Positions 1 through 7,558 of a stretch of 64,000 bases of DNA are shown here, one piece after another. The notes under the pieces are model-generated. The model saw nothing but the letters and a program-made list of their open reading frames with translations. It was not told the origin of the DNA and made no database searches. The DNA lies in NCBI RefSeq assembly GCF_030679875.1, contig NZ_JAUXSP010000023.1, forward strand, positions 1 through 64,000. The letters run 5' to 3'. The translations under genes were made by a program, and so were the position numbers. Position 1 is the stretch's first letter. The number at the start of each line of letters is the position of its first letter. The stretch is from Phenylobacterium sp. (GTDB lineage Bacteria; Pseudomonadota; Alphaproteobacteria; Caulobacterales; Caulobacteraceae).

Positions 1-22
1 CCTATGGACAAATCCAGGCGCC

Positions 23-52
23 GCCCTATCCGGGGCTCGCCCCGGATAGGGC
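23..52. terminator. Perfect hairpin downstream of truncated MFS gene
   Basis: Perfect 13-bp inverted repeat (23-35 and 40-52) with a 4-nt loop. It lies just past the stop of the minus-strand MFS fragment. There is no T-run, so it could be a terminator-like stem or a REP-type element; it may also mark where the MFS gene was broken. Confidence 0.5.
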
Positions 53-98
53 CAACCCTGAGCACAAACTGGCGGCGTAATCTGAACCCGAACCAACC

Positions 99-713
99 TT
101 AGCCAAGCCGCCAAACTGTACGGAGAACCGGCGCCACCTCATTCGGCTGCGGGACCACGACCGACACCACCAGGGCGGCGGAGGCGAGAAAGCCGACAAC
201 CGTTCCGCCAAATAGCCAGTGGAAGCTGATCACGGTCAGCAGGGCGGCCGCCAGCATGGGGCTGACGAGACTCTCCATGTCGTAGGCCAACCGCGAGAGC
301 GACAGCGCCCGGGTGTAGCGTTCCTCTTCGGGAAGGATGTCTGGGATCGCGGCCTGGAACGTCGGCGTGAAAGCCGCTGAGGCCGATTGCAGCAGAAAGA
401 TAAGCAGGTAGACCTGCCAGACCTCGGTCACGAAGGGCAGCATGACCGCCACGGCGGCCCGGACGAGGTCCATCGAAACCAGAAAGCCGCGCCGCGGCAG
501 ACGGTCGACGAAGGCGTTCACAACCGGGCCTACCCCGATAAAGGCGATCATCTTGATCGCCAGGGCCCCGCCGAGCACGGCGCCGGCGTTCGCGCCCGCA
601 AGATCGTAGGACAGTAGACCCAGCGCGACGGTCGCTAGGCCCGTGCCGATCAGGGCGATGACCTGGGCCAAGAAGAGGTGCCGATAGGTACGGTCCCCGA
701 GAACGCTCAGCAT
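99..713 (-). pseudogene. Truncated MFS transporter (N-terminal half)
   Basis: The 204-residue product matches the N-terminal six-helix half of a major facilitator permease. It begins with a typical first helix (residues about 10-40) and carries the loop-2/3 motif VDRLPRR near residue 70. MFS permeases are normally about 400 residues, so the second half is missing. Reading continues into unrelated sequence (last residues VLRTVWRLG) and then the hairpin at 23-52. A transporter of this length is unlikely to work, so I call it a remnant. An intact short protein cannot be excluded because the break lies near the window edge. No regulator is attached. Confidence 0.7.
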
Positions 714-945
714 AATGCTGGCTTCCTCAACCGGGGCATAAGCAGCGAACCGTCACAGGCCAGTCCGGATAGGCTATCGAATCTGTCACGCGCTTGCCGG
801 GCCACGAAGCGATGCCTTCGGGGTGATGTTCGACGTGACCTTGCGCGAGAACCGTCTTGGCCCTGCTGAGGGCGCTGACCGGTTCCGATTGTATCGACGG
901 GGCGCGCAGCTTGGAGGCTCTCGTGAAGGCCTCTTGCTATCGAAC

Positions 946-1899
946 TCATCGGGGTTCGACCGTAACATGCGCCAGCTCATGCACTCTGCGCAGACGCTGG
1001 CGTACGTCGGCGGCTGAGGCTGCGCCCGTGAAGCTGACGATTGCCGCGTGGGCGCCAGGCCCGATCCGCCAAACATGCAGGTCCGTGATCTTGGCGTCCC
1101 CGAGCCCTTCAACCTCCTCCCGCACTTCGCCCTCCAGATGAGCATCAGCCGTGTCGAGCAGCACGGCGGCTGTGTCGCGCATCAGGTTCCAGGCCCAGAC
1201 GGAGATGACGACCGCGCCGACGATGCCCATCACAGGGTCGAGCCAAACCCAGCCAAGATATCGCCCGGCGACCAACGCCGTGATCGCCAGCACCGAGGTC
1301 AGCGCGTCGGCAAGGACGTGCACGAAGGCAGAGCGGAGATTGTTGTCGTGATGCGCGTGCGCTCGATCGGAGGCGTGGCCGTGGTGATCACCGCCATCGG
1401 GATGCTCGTGAACGTGAGCGTGGCCATGATGGTGATCGTGCCCCCCCGACAGGAGAAGGGCGCTCACGACGTTTACGGCGAGCCCCACTACGGCCACGAG
1501 CGTGGCCTCGCCGAAGCTCACGGGCTGCGGATTGAGAAGGCGGACGATGGATTCGACACCTATCGCGAGCGCGATCAGGGCGAGCACAAGCGCAGAGGCG
1601 AAGCCGGCCAAATCGCCGACCTTGCCCGTACCGAAGCTGAAGCGCCGGCTGCGCGCGTGACGACGAGCGTAGGCGTAAGCCGCCGCCGCGACGGCCAGAG
1701 CGCCCGCGTGGGTCGCCATGTGGAATCCGTCGGCGAGCAGGGCCATTGAGTTGAAGACACTGCCGGCGATGATCTCGCCAACCATCATCACGGCGGTTAG
1801 GGCCACGACCCACAGCGTGCGTCGGGCATTTTCATCGTGCCGTTCGCCGAGGAAGACGTGGTCGTGGGACAAGGCCTCGTCTGAGGCTGACAGATTCAA
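946..1899 (-). CDS. dmeF: CDF-family Co/Ni efflux transporter DmeF
   Basis: A 317-residue cation diffusion facilitator of the inner membrane, expected to export divalent cobalt and nickel in exchange for protons. The sequence shows six predicted membrane segments, the metal-site helices with ADGFH..TH (about residues 57-63) and HVLADALTS (about 190-198), and a long His-rich cytoplasmic loop (about 150-185, many HDHHH/HGH runs) between helices 4 and 5, as in DmeF/CzcD. A CsoR/RcnR-type repressor gene ends 11 bases upstream on the same strand, the classical dmeRF arrangement. Zinc specificity is the main alternative, but the repressor ligand set points to Ni/Co. Confidence 0.88.
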   Translation of the reverse strand: MNLSASDEALSHDHVFLGERHDENARRTLWVVALTAVMMVGEIIAGSVFNSMALLADGFHMATHAGALAVAAAAYAYARRHARSRRFSFGTGKVGDLAGFASALVLALIALAIGVESIVRLLNPQPVSFGEATLVAVVGLAVNVVSALLLSGGHDHHHGHAHVHEHPDGGDHHGHASDRAHAHHDNNLRSAFVHVLADALTSVLAITALVAGRYLGWVWLDPVMGIVGAVVISVWAWNLMRDTAAVLLDTADAHLEGEVREEVEGLGDAKITDLHVWRIGPGAHAAIVSFTGAASAADVRQRLRRVHELAHVTVEPR

Positions 1900-1910
1900 G
1901 GCGGCTCTTC

Positions 1911-2186
1911 CTATTTTGCGTATCGGCGCACGACTGCGATCAGCTCTTCGGCGCCGGAAGCTCGGTCCGCATCCGTTAGGTCGGGCCGGGCCACGTGCTC
2001 GCGGACATGGTCCTCAATCAGCTCGTCCATCAGCCCGTTAACAGCCCCGCGCACGCCGGCAGCCTGATGCAGGATCGTCGAACAGCCCGCTTCGTCAGCG
2101 ATGGCCCTCTCGATCGCGGCGACCTGGCCGGCAATGCGCCGGACCCGGGCCAAGAGCTGCTCTTTGTTGTTCGTCGTATGCGCCAT
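1911..2186 (-). CDS. dmeR: RcnR/DmeR-type Ni/Co-responsive repressor
   Basis: A 91-residue all-alpha repressor of the CsoR/RcnR family with no classical DNA-binding motif. The metal ligands of E. coli RcnR (His3, Cys35, His60, His64) are all present at the same positions here (MAH at 1-3, GCS at 34-36, EDHVREH at 58-64). This separates it from the copper sensors (Cys-His-Cys) and formaldehyde sensors of the same family. It should repress dmeRF and release DNA on binding Ni(II) or Co(II). A GC-tract operator covers its own translation start (2185-2209). Confidence 0.88.
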   Translation of the reverse strand: MAHTTNNKEQLLARVRRIAGQVAAIERAIADEAGCSTILHQAAGVRGAVNGLMDELIEDHVREHVARPDLTDADRASGAEELIAVVRRYAK

Positions 2187-2209
2187 AGGCTACCCCCCTA
2201 CCCTATATG
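2185..2209. promoter_or_regulatory. DmeR operator overlapping the dmeR start
   Basis: ATAGG at 2185-2189 and CCTAT at 2202-2206 form an inverted repeat around the C-tract CTACCCCCCTA (2190-2200). This is the layout of RcnR/DmeR operators (a G/C tract flanked by A/T-rich arms). On the minus strand the G6 tract also sits where the dmeR ribosome binding site should be, so repressor binding may affect both transcription and leader use. Confidence 0.6.
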
Positions 2210-2427
2210 ACGCGGAACCACCAGCCCTCGCTTAACGTGCGCATGCTCTCTGCGCGCTTCAGCCCAACCGCTGGCGAGGACTGGGCGAGTCGCCTTTCGA
2301 CCGGAGGAGGCGCCTTGCTTCTCAAGTGGGGAACTCATTCACGCCCGGTGCAGGCGCGGCGGCTAGTTTGAGGGGTTGGCGCGCTGAGATGCGTAGACGT
2401 TCACAGACACCTTGTCGGGAGACCCCA

Positions 2428-2799
2428 ATGAAGACCCGCCTTTTCGGACTTGCCGCCCTTGCGGGAGCAACCGCCCTCATCGCTTCCAGCCCGGCTTGGG
2501 CGCATGCGCACCTCGTGAGTTCCAATCCGGCGGCCAACGCCGCCGTCGCGGCCGCGCCGAAGGTCATCACCCTGACCTTCAACGAAAAGCTCGTACCGGC
2601 CTTCTCCAAGTTCGAGCTCACCATGCCGGAGCATGGCGGCATGAAAGTACCGGTGAAGACGACCGTCTCCAAGGACGGCAAGTCCATCACCGGTACGCCG
2701 CAGAGCGCGCTGACCAATGGAGCCTACAAGATCGTGTGGTCCGCGGCCTCGGCCGACGGCCATAAGATGACCGGCGAAGTGGCCTTCAAGGTCGGCTGA
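2428..2799 (+). CDS. copC: Periplasmic copper-binding protein CopC
   Basis: A small Sec-exported cupredoxin-like Cu(II)-binding protein of 123 residues. The signal peptide ends AWA, leaving HAHL as the mature N-terminus, so the N-terminal histidine of the CopC copper site is present. The distal Asp-x-His ligand pair is seen in ASADGHKM near the C-terminus. I chose the ATG at 2428 because GGGAGA lies just upstream and the signal peptide starts there; a longer in-frame start at 2326 adds a non-homologous leader. It is followed two bases later by copD, the usual copCD pair. Confidence 0.92.
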   Translation: MKTRLFGLAALAGATALIASSPAWAHAHLVSSNPAANAAVAAAPKVITLTFNEKLVPAFSKFELTMPEHGGMKVPVKTTVSKDGKSITGTPQSALTNGAYKIVWSAASADGHKMTGEVAFKVG

Positions 2800-2800
2800 C

Positions 2801-3730
2801 GTGCTCGAGCCTGCGGTCATCATCCTCAGGCTGCTGCAGTATGCGGGGGCGATGGTCCTCATGGGATCATCGCTCTTCTTCATCTATGCCCTCCCCGCCA
2901 CGGGTCCGGGCTCGGCCGCGGAGGCGCCGTGGGCCCGCAGGCTGCTGGCGGGCGCGGGCGTGCTGCTGGCGCTCGCGACGCTGCTCTGGATCGCGGCCCA
3001 GGCCAGCGTGCTGGCCGGATCGATGGCGGAGGGACTCAAACCCGAGGCGCTCGGCGCCGTGGTGACGAGCATGGACCTCGGCAAGGCGGGTGTCCTTAGG
3101 GCGGGGGTCGCCCTCCTGGCCACGATCCTCGCCGTGATGCTGAGGCCAGCGCGAGCCAGCTGGATCGTCGCGGCCGCGCTCGGAACTGTCGCGACCGCAA
3201 CCTTCGCCTGGATGGGTCATGGCGCGGCGACGGAGGGGCCAGGCGGTGTCATCCACCTTGTCTCCGACATCCTTCACAGCTGGGCAGGGGCCGTCTGGAT
3301 CGGCGCGCTCGTGGCCTTCGCGCTGATCCTGCGCACCCGCAGCCGCACGCCGGCAGGGGTGGTCGCCCTGCACCGGGCGCTGCACGGCTTTTCAGGGATC
3401 GGCACGCTGCTGGTGGCGGTCCTGGTGGCGACTGGACTCGCCAACAGCTGGTTCTTGGTCGGGGCGGATCGGATCGACGGCCTTTGGACCACCTCTTATG
3501 GGCGGCTCTTGAGCCTCAAGCTCCTCCTGTTCGTGGCCATGCTCGGCCTGGCGGCCGCAAACCGCTTCCGGCTGACGCCTGTCCTGGCCCTGGCCTTGGA
3601 CGAACCCTCACGGCAAGGCGCGGCGCTCGCGGATCTGCGCCGCAGCATCGCGCTGGAGACCGCCGCTGCGCTCGGGATCGTGGCTCTCGTGGCCTGGTTC
3701 GGCACGCTGGCGCCGCCGGCGGCGATGTGA
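2801..3730 (+). CDS. copD: Copper resistance membrane protein CopD
   Basis: A 309-residue inner-membrane protein with about eight hydrophobic helices and the CopD-family pattern of membrane histidines (for example GHGAATEGP.GVIHLVSDILHSWAGAVWIGAL, seen in short pieces around residues 137-170). CopD is thought to take copper from CopC and move it across the inner membrane. The gene starts with GTG immediately after the copC stop, so the two are translationally linked. Confidence 0.9.
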   Translation: MLEPAVIILRLLQYAGAMVLMGSSLFFIYALPATGPGSAAEAPWARRLLAGAGVLLALATLLWIAAQASVLAGSMAEGLKPEALGAVVTSMDLGKAGVLRAGVALLATILAVMLRPARASWIVAAALGTVATATFAWMGHGAATEGPGGVIHLVSDILHSWAGAVWIGALVAFALILRTRSRTPAGVVALHRALHGFSGIGTLLVAVLVATGLANSWFLVGADRIDGLWTTSYGRLLSLKLLLFVAMLGLAAANRFRLTPVLALALDEPSRQGAALADLRRSIALETAAALGIVALVAWFGTLAPPAAM

Positions 3731-3734
3731 AGTC

Positions 3735-4181
3735 ATGACGCGCCGCCGCAACACGCGAAATCGGATGACAACGGTCGCTGTGGCGCTACCCTCGTGGACG
3801 ATGCGCTTACTGCTCGCCCTTCTGGCCGTGATCGGCCTCCTGGCCAGCCCGGCGTCCGCCGCGGCGGCCCAGGCGACTTGCCTGGGTCATGGTGAGGCGA
3901 TGATGAGCATGGCCATGCCGGACATGCCGGGGATGGACCACGACGACGACAAGGCCGACCCTTGCTGCGACCCCGCCAACGACAAGGCGCCCGCCAAGCA
4001 CGACGACATGAGCTGCCTTCTCGCCTGCATGGCCATGTGCGGCGTGACGGCGGCGCTCCCCAGCGCCCCACCTGTCAGCCTCGCGAAGCCTGACCATGGC
4101 GCGCCGCCGCCTGGGCGGATGGCGTCGTTGACGCCTCACGACCCCGGACGCCTCGAACGACCTCCCAGACCGATCGCCTGA
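3735..4181 (+). CDS. Met/His/Cys-rich exported protein, unknown
   Basis: A 148-residue protein with a hydrophobic signal segment (about residues 23-45). It is followed by a metal-binding-looking region: MSMAMPDMPGMDHDDDKADPCC, then HDDMSCLLACMAMCG. It begins 4 bases after the copD stop, so it is probably co-transcribed with copCD. The composition (Met, His, Asp and Cys clusters) suggests periplasmic copper binding, but I do not recognise a named family. Internal ATGs at 3765 and 3801 are possible alternative starts; no strong ribosome binding site decides between them. Confidence 0.65.
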   Translation: MTRRRNTRNRMTTVAVALPSWTMRLLLALLAVIGLLASPASAAAAQATCLGHGEAMMSMAMPDMPGMDHDDDKADPCCDPANDKAPAKHDDMSCLLACMAMCGVTAALPSAPPVSLAKPDHGAPPPGRMASLTPHDPGRLERPPRPIA

Positions 4182-4185
4182 CCCC

Positions 4186-4208
4186 TGCGCCGCCCCTAGG
4201 GCGGCGCA
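4186..4208 (+). terminator. Hairpin after the copCD operon
   Basis: A perfect 10-bp stem (4186-4195 with 4199-4208) and a 3-nt loop, 5 bases after the stop of the third gene of the operon. No T-run follows. Confidence 0.55.
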
Positions 4209-4274
4209 TCGCGTGCAGAACCCGGCCGGAGTCCGTCCGGCCATGATGATCGATCCCACTCGGGAGAGTTTCCC

Positions 4275-4526
4275 ATGACCTATCGCATTCACCTGACGGC
4301 AGCGGCGCTGGCCCTCGGCCTCGTCGCGGCCGCGAGCGCCGCCTCCGCCCAGCCCTACGGCAAGGGCGGCAATTACAGCATGGCTCAGCCGCCGGCGGCA
4401 CAACCCCGCCCCGCGCGGGACTGCGACTGTCCGATGATGAAGGGCGACCAAGCCATGCGCGAGCAATGCATGACCATGATGCGGGATCATGCGCCACCGG
4501 CGCCCAAGAACGGCCCGGCCCGTTGA
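4275..4526 (+). CDS. Small exported Met/Cys-rich protein
   Basis: An 83-residue protein with a clear signal peptide (residues 1-26, ending ASA) and a short mature part holding DCDCPMMKGDQAM and EQCMTMMRDH. GGGAGAG lies 7 bases before the ATG. The Cys-x-Cys and Met clusters suggest copper or silver binding in the periplasm. No family is recognised. It sits between two strong hairpins, so it may be transcribed alone. Confidence 0.7.
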   Translation: MTYRIHLTAAALALGLVAAASAASAQPYGKGGNYSMAQPPAAQPRPARDCDCPMMKGDQAMREQCMTMMRDHAPPAPKNGPAR

Positions 4527-4575
4527 TCGCGATCGCCGCGCACCCCCCATCCCCTTAGGCGCGCGGTGAGCGAGG

Positions 4576-4602
4576 GCGTCGGCGGCCCCTGGCCGCCGAC
4601 GC
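4576..4602 (+). terminator. Strong hairpin after the small Met/Cys-rich gene
   Basis: A perfect 12-bp stem (4576-4587 with 4591-4602), 3-nt loop, followed by a pyrimidine-rich stretch (ttccgcttcatctcctgttc). Confidence 0.6.
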
Positions 4603-4640
4603 TTCCGCTTCATCTCCTGTTCTCTCCAGAGGAGACCCTC

Positions 4641-4983
4641 TTGCGGCCCCTATGGCTGATGCTAGGCGCAGCGCGTCTGTCGAGCCCGGCCCAGACCGGC
4701 GACATGGCGCGAATGAACACGGCCGATTCCGCGACCGTCAAGACCGCCGAGAGGCCCGGAACCGTGGAGTCCGTCGACGGCAGAGACGATTAAGATCGAC
4801 CACGGCCCCGTTCCGGGAGCTGGCGGCGATGACCATGGACTTCAAGGCCGCGCCCGGCCCGGTCTAGAGCGTCAAGCCGAATGACAAGGTCGCCTTAGAC
4901 CCGACTTGAAGGATGGCTCAGGCGAGATCACGGCCATCACCAAGCAGCAGGAGGCGTGCGAAGGGGCACGCGTTCGCGTGTAG
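4641..4983 (+). pseudogene. Decayed CusF-like copper-binding protein gene
   Basis: Pieces of a CusF-type periplasmic copper chaperone can be read in different frames. From a TTG at 4641 (after GGAG) the frame gives a signal-like start and TAERPGTVESVDG, then stops at 4791-4793. A second frame then gives TIKIDHGPVP, a third gives ELAAMTMDFKAAPGPV followed by a TAG at 4865-4867 and SVKPNDKVA, and a further shift gives LKDGSGEITAITKQ. The AMTMDF motif with its Met ligands is characteristic of CusF. At least three frameshifts and a nonsense codon make a functional product very unlikely. Confidence 0.75.
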
Positions 4984-4986
4984 CCC

Positions 4987-5436
4987 TCAGCCGTGGCGCG
5001 CGAACACCCGCGTCTTGCCGCCCGGCAGCAGAAGCAGCGTCTGGTAAGGCTCCTTGCGTCCGTCAGGCATCTCCATGCCGGGCGAGCCCAGCGGCATGCC
5101 AGGTACGGTGATGCCCAGCGCCTTCGGCCGCTCTTTCAGCAGGCGGCCGACGTCAGCGGCCGGGACGTGGCCCACGACGACGTAGCCGCCGATCGTGGCG
5201 AGATGGCACGATGAGAGCTCGAACGGGACGCTATGACGCTTTCCGATCGGCGTGATGTCTTCGACGTTGACCACCTTCGGCCGATAGCCCGCCCGGGTCA
5301 TGATGGTGATCCAGCCCCTGCAGCACCCACACGACGCGGTCTTGTAGACGGTCAAGGGCGGCGGCGCGGCCGCCCAGGCGTGCGGCGCCGCCAGGACGGC
5401 TGCTGCGGCGGCAAGCAGGTTACGGCGAAGTATCAT
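4987..5436 (-). CDS. DUF411 (CopG-like) periplasmic copper protein, copy 1
   Basis: A 149-residue exported protein with signal peptide (1-23), then the DUF411 core: KTASCGCCRGW (about residues 32-42), a third cysteine region SSCHLA (about 75-80), and the C-terminal LPGGKTRVFARHG. DUF411 includes CopG of copper-resistance clusters, which binds copper through these cysteines in a thioredoxin-like fold. It lies 20 bases after the HMA gene that shares its CueR-type promoter. A close paralogue sits at 28285-28734 in the same two-gene arrangement. Confidence 0.85.
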   Translation of the reverse strand: MILRRNLLAAAAAVLAAPHAWAAAPPPLTVYKTASCGCCRGWITIMTRAGYRPKVVNVEDITPIGKRHSVPFELSSCHLATIGGYVVVGHVPAADVGRLLKERPKALGITVPGMPLGSPGMEMPDGRKEPYQTLLLLPGGKTRVFARHG

Positions 5437-5456
5437 CGACTATCAGCCTCCAAGGG

Positions 5457-5702
5457 TCAGCGCCGACCGCCGCAACAGGACGCCTTCGCGGTAGGCGCGG
5501 CCTTCCGAGCCTCCTGCGGGGTGTAGCCCGCCTCCCGAATGGCGTCGCGCACGGCCGAGTCGGCCGCGGTCGTCGCGACCTCCAGCGACTTGCTCGGCAG
5601 ATCTATAGTGATCTGGGCGGCTGGATCGACGCCCTTCACCGCCGCGGTGATCGCCTGCACGCAATGGCCGCAGCTCATGTCGTCAACTTGATAGCGAAGC
5701 AT
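5457..5702 (-). CDS. HMA-domain copper chaperone, copy 1
   Basis: An 81-residue soluble protein with one heavy-metal-associated domain. The metal loop is MSCGHC (about residues 9-14) and a C-terminal CCGGRR adds two more cysteines. The ATG at 5702 follows AGGAGG at a good distance, so I prefer it to the upstream ATG at 5732, which would begin at the predicted -10 element. It should carry Cu(I) in the cytoplasm, probably to a P1B ATPase. It is first in an operon with DUF411 copy 1. Confidence 0.88.
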   Translation of the reverse strand: MLRYQVDDMSCGHCVQAITAAVKGVDPAAQITIDLPSKSLEVATTAADSAVRDAIREAGYTPQEARKAAPTAKASCCGGRR

Positions 5703-5732
5703 GGAAACCTCCTGGTCAAAGCCTCGCCGCAA

Positions 5733-5763
5733 CAGGTAGGGCTTCCAACGATGGGAAGGTCAA
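5733..5763 (-). promoter_or_regulatory. CueR-type promoter for the HMA-DUF411 pair, copy 1
   Basis: On the minus strand: -35 TTGACC (5763-5758), a 19-bp spacer containing the dyad TTCCC...GGAAG, and -10 TACCTG (5738-5733). The overlong 19-bp spacer with a centred dyad is diagnostic of MerR-family activation. Confidence 0.82.
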
Positions 5764-5776
5764 GACGCCGGCGCGC

Positions 5777-6274
5777 CTAAAGGCGCTCGAGGATTGCCTT
5801 CATCTGATTGATCTCTCGGGTCTGCGACTCGATGATGCCGCCGGGGCCGTAGCAGAGTGCGCGCAGCTCGGGATCCTTGAGCGAGGCTTCCTTGCACATC
5901 AGCAGGGCGCCGGAATGGTGCGGGATCATCGACTGCACGAACTGGCGATCGCCGACCAGGCCCTGCGCCCGGATGCCGATCAGCGAGAGCACGAAGATGG
6001 CGGCGAAGGCGACGTGCAAGGCCACGTTCAGCTTGGCGTTCATGTACATGGACTTCATCGTCAGCAACATGATGATGGCCATGGGAGCCCACATTACGAG
6101 CGCCATGTAGAAGAAGTTGATGTTCTGGATGAATTCGCCCCAGCCGAATATCATCGTGAACATGGCGAAATACATAACCGCCAGGCTCAGAGCCAGATTG
6201 ATGGCGAGCATCACATAGTGATGCCGACCCTCCTTCGCGCTCGTGCCGGACTCGCCGTGGTGTGCGTCTTTCAC
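5777..6274 (-). CDS. DUF305 membrane-anchored protein
   Basis: A 165-residue protein with three predicted membrane helices (about residues 23-45, 52-72 and 85-105) and a C-terminal DUF305 segment with the motif SMIPHHSGAL and later ETREINQMKAIL-like helix. DUF305 proteins are often ferritin-like helical, linked to copper handling. It is upstream of the CueR-type promoter region and transcribed in the same direction as copAB. No clear promoter of its own was found; an imperfect repeat (agcgcaagccttgcttgc) lies upstream near 6305-6325. Confidence 0.8.
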   Translation of the reverse strand: MKDAHHGESGTSAKEGRHHYVMLAINLALSLAVMYFAMFTMIFGWGEFIQNINFFYMALVMWAPMAIIMLLTMKSMYMNAKLNVALHVAFAAIFVLSLIGIRAQGLVGDRQFVQSMIPHHSGALLMCKEASLKDPELRALCYGPGGIIESQTREINQMKAILERL

Positions 6275-6415
6275 GTCAGCCTCCTGAGAGATGCTGTTCC
6301 CGAGAGCGCAAGCCTTGCTTGCAAACCTCCCTATCTTCCGAACGCGTCAGGCAACACCTGCCCTATTGGCCGGGCGTGAGACGTCTTGTTCCAGTCGCCT
6401 TCACCTCAGACCAAC

Positions 6416-7558
6416 CTAAAACCACGCACGAAGTCCGACCACAAACGTCGTGCTCTCGACGTCCTCCCCGGCAGACTGCAGGAAATCCGCGGTCCCCCCG
6501 AAGGCGCGCTCATAAGCTACACCGATGTAAGGCGCGAATTCGCGGCGAATCTCATAGCGGAGGCGGAGCCCGAGTTCTGCGTGCGTGATTCCGGAGCCAG
6601 TGTTGAGTCTTGGGAGCTTCTGCGCCGAAAGCCTCAACTCTGCCTGCGGCTGAAGGATCACGCGCTGCGTTAGTCGCAGGTCGTAGGTTCCCTCGACCCG
6701 CCCAGTCAGGTCGCCGCGATCCGACAAAAACGCTGCGGCTTCGACTTCGAACCAGTAGGGGAAGAGGCTTTCAACCCCGACTGTCGCGTAGGTTCGCGAA
6801 TTTCCGGACCCGAAGTCACGACGTACTCCGACTTGCACGTCGGTATAACGAGCCACTGCGCGGGAATAGAGTGCCTGAACTTCAGCGAGCTCGACCCCCT
6901 CGCCTCCAGAGCCCTCGCCTTCGGACTTGAAGACAAACCTGTTGATGTCGCCGCCGTACCAGCCTTCAACATCCCATCGATAGCCGCCGCCCGGTGGCTG
7001 GGATTGGTACTCTGCGAGGTTGAGCATCAGCTTCGCGATCCGTACGCCCCCGTGCTCGCGCGCGAGGATTCCCCGGGCGCGCTGCATCGGCCCCGTCCCG
7101 AAGACCTGATCGGCCACGTTGTCGGTGATCACGGCCGGCGCCGGCGCATTGCCGACAGGCAAGCCGGTCGCGGTCTGGCCGCCCTCCATCGGCGCCATCG
7201 TGTGTCCCGCATGAGGGTCCGCTGGGCCCGGCATGGTGTGTCCGGCATGCGGATCGGCGGGAGCCGCAGGTTGGCCGGGCATGGCGTGCCCGGCATGGGG
7301 GTCCACGGGTGCTGCTGAGGCGGCGCCTTGGGTCGGCTGCGATGGGCTCGAGACCTTCGGCGGCTCCGGCATCGTGTGGCCCGCATGGGGGTCGGCCGAC
7401 GGCTTCGGTGCGGCGCGCATGGCGTGGCCTGCGTGCGGATCCGCCGGCGCGGCGGGCTGCGGCGGCATCGCGTGACCGGCGTGGGGATCGGCGGCCTGGG
7501 CGGCGGCGGCTGTGGCCGAGCTGGCCAGCGCCAGGGCTAGGAGGGAGGTCCGGATCAT
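6416..7558 (-). CDS. copB: Outer-membrane copper resistance protein CopB, copy 1
   Basis: A 380-residue protein: signal peptide (1-20), then an N-terminal region with six copies of the motif DPHAGH(A/T)M (about residues 24-120), then the CopB outer-membrane beta-barrel ending in the typical RAWF with a C-terminal Phe. The His/Met repeats probably bind copper in the periplasm. Its ATG overlaps the copA stop (ATGA), so it is translationally coupled to copA. Copy 2 at 39553-40410 has the same barrel but lacks the repeats. Confidence 0.92.
   Translation of the reverse strand: MIRTSLLALALASSATAAAAQAADPHAGHAMPPQPAAPADPHAGHAMRAAPKPSADPHAGHTMPEPPKVSSPSQPTQGAASAAPVDPHAGHAMPGQPAAPADPHAGHTMPGPADPHAGHTMAPMEGGQTATGLPVGNAPAPAVITDNVADQVFGTGPMQRARGILAREHGGVRIAKLMLNLAEYQSQPPGGGYRWDVEGWYGGDINRFVFKSEGEGSGGEGVELAEVQALYSRAVARYTDVQVGVRRDFGSGNSRTYATVGVESLFPYWFEVEAAAFLSDRGDLTGRVEGTYDLRLTQRVILQPQAELRLSAQKLPRLNTGSGITHAELGLRLRYEIRREFAPYIGVAYERAFGGTADFLQSAGEDVESTTFVVGLRAWF

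Noticed and set aside
1048..1749. A 233-codon plus-strand frame opposite dmeF
   Set aside because: dmeF is a complete recognisable protein on the other strand.
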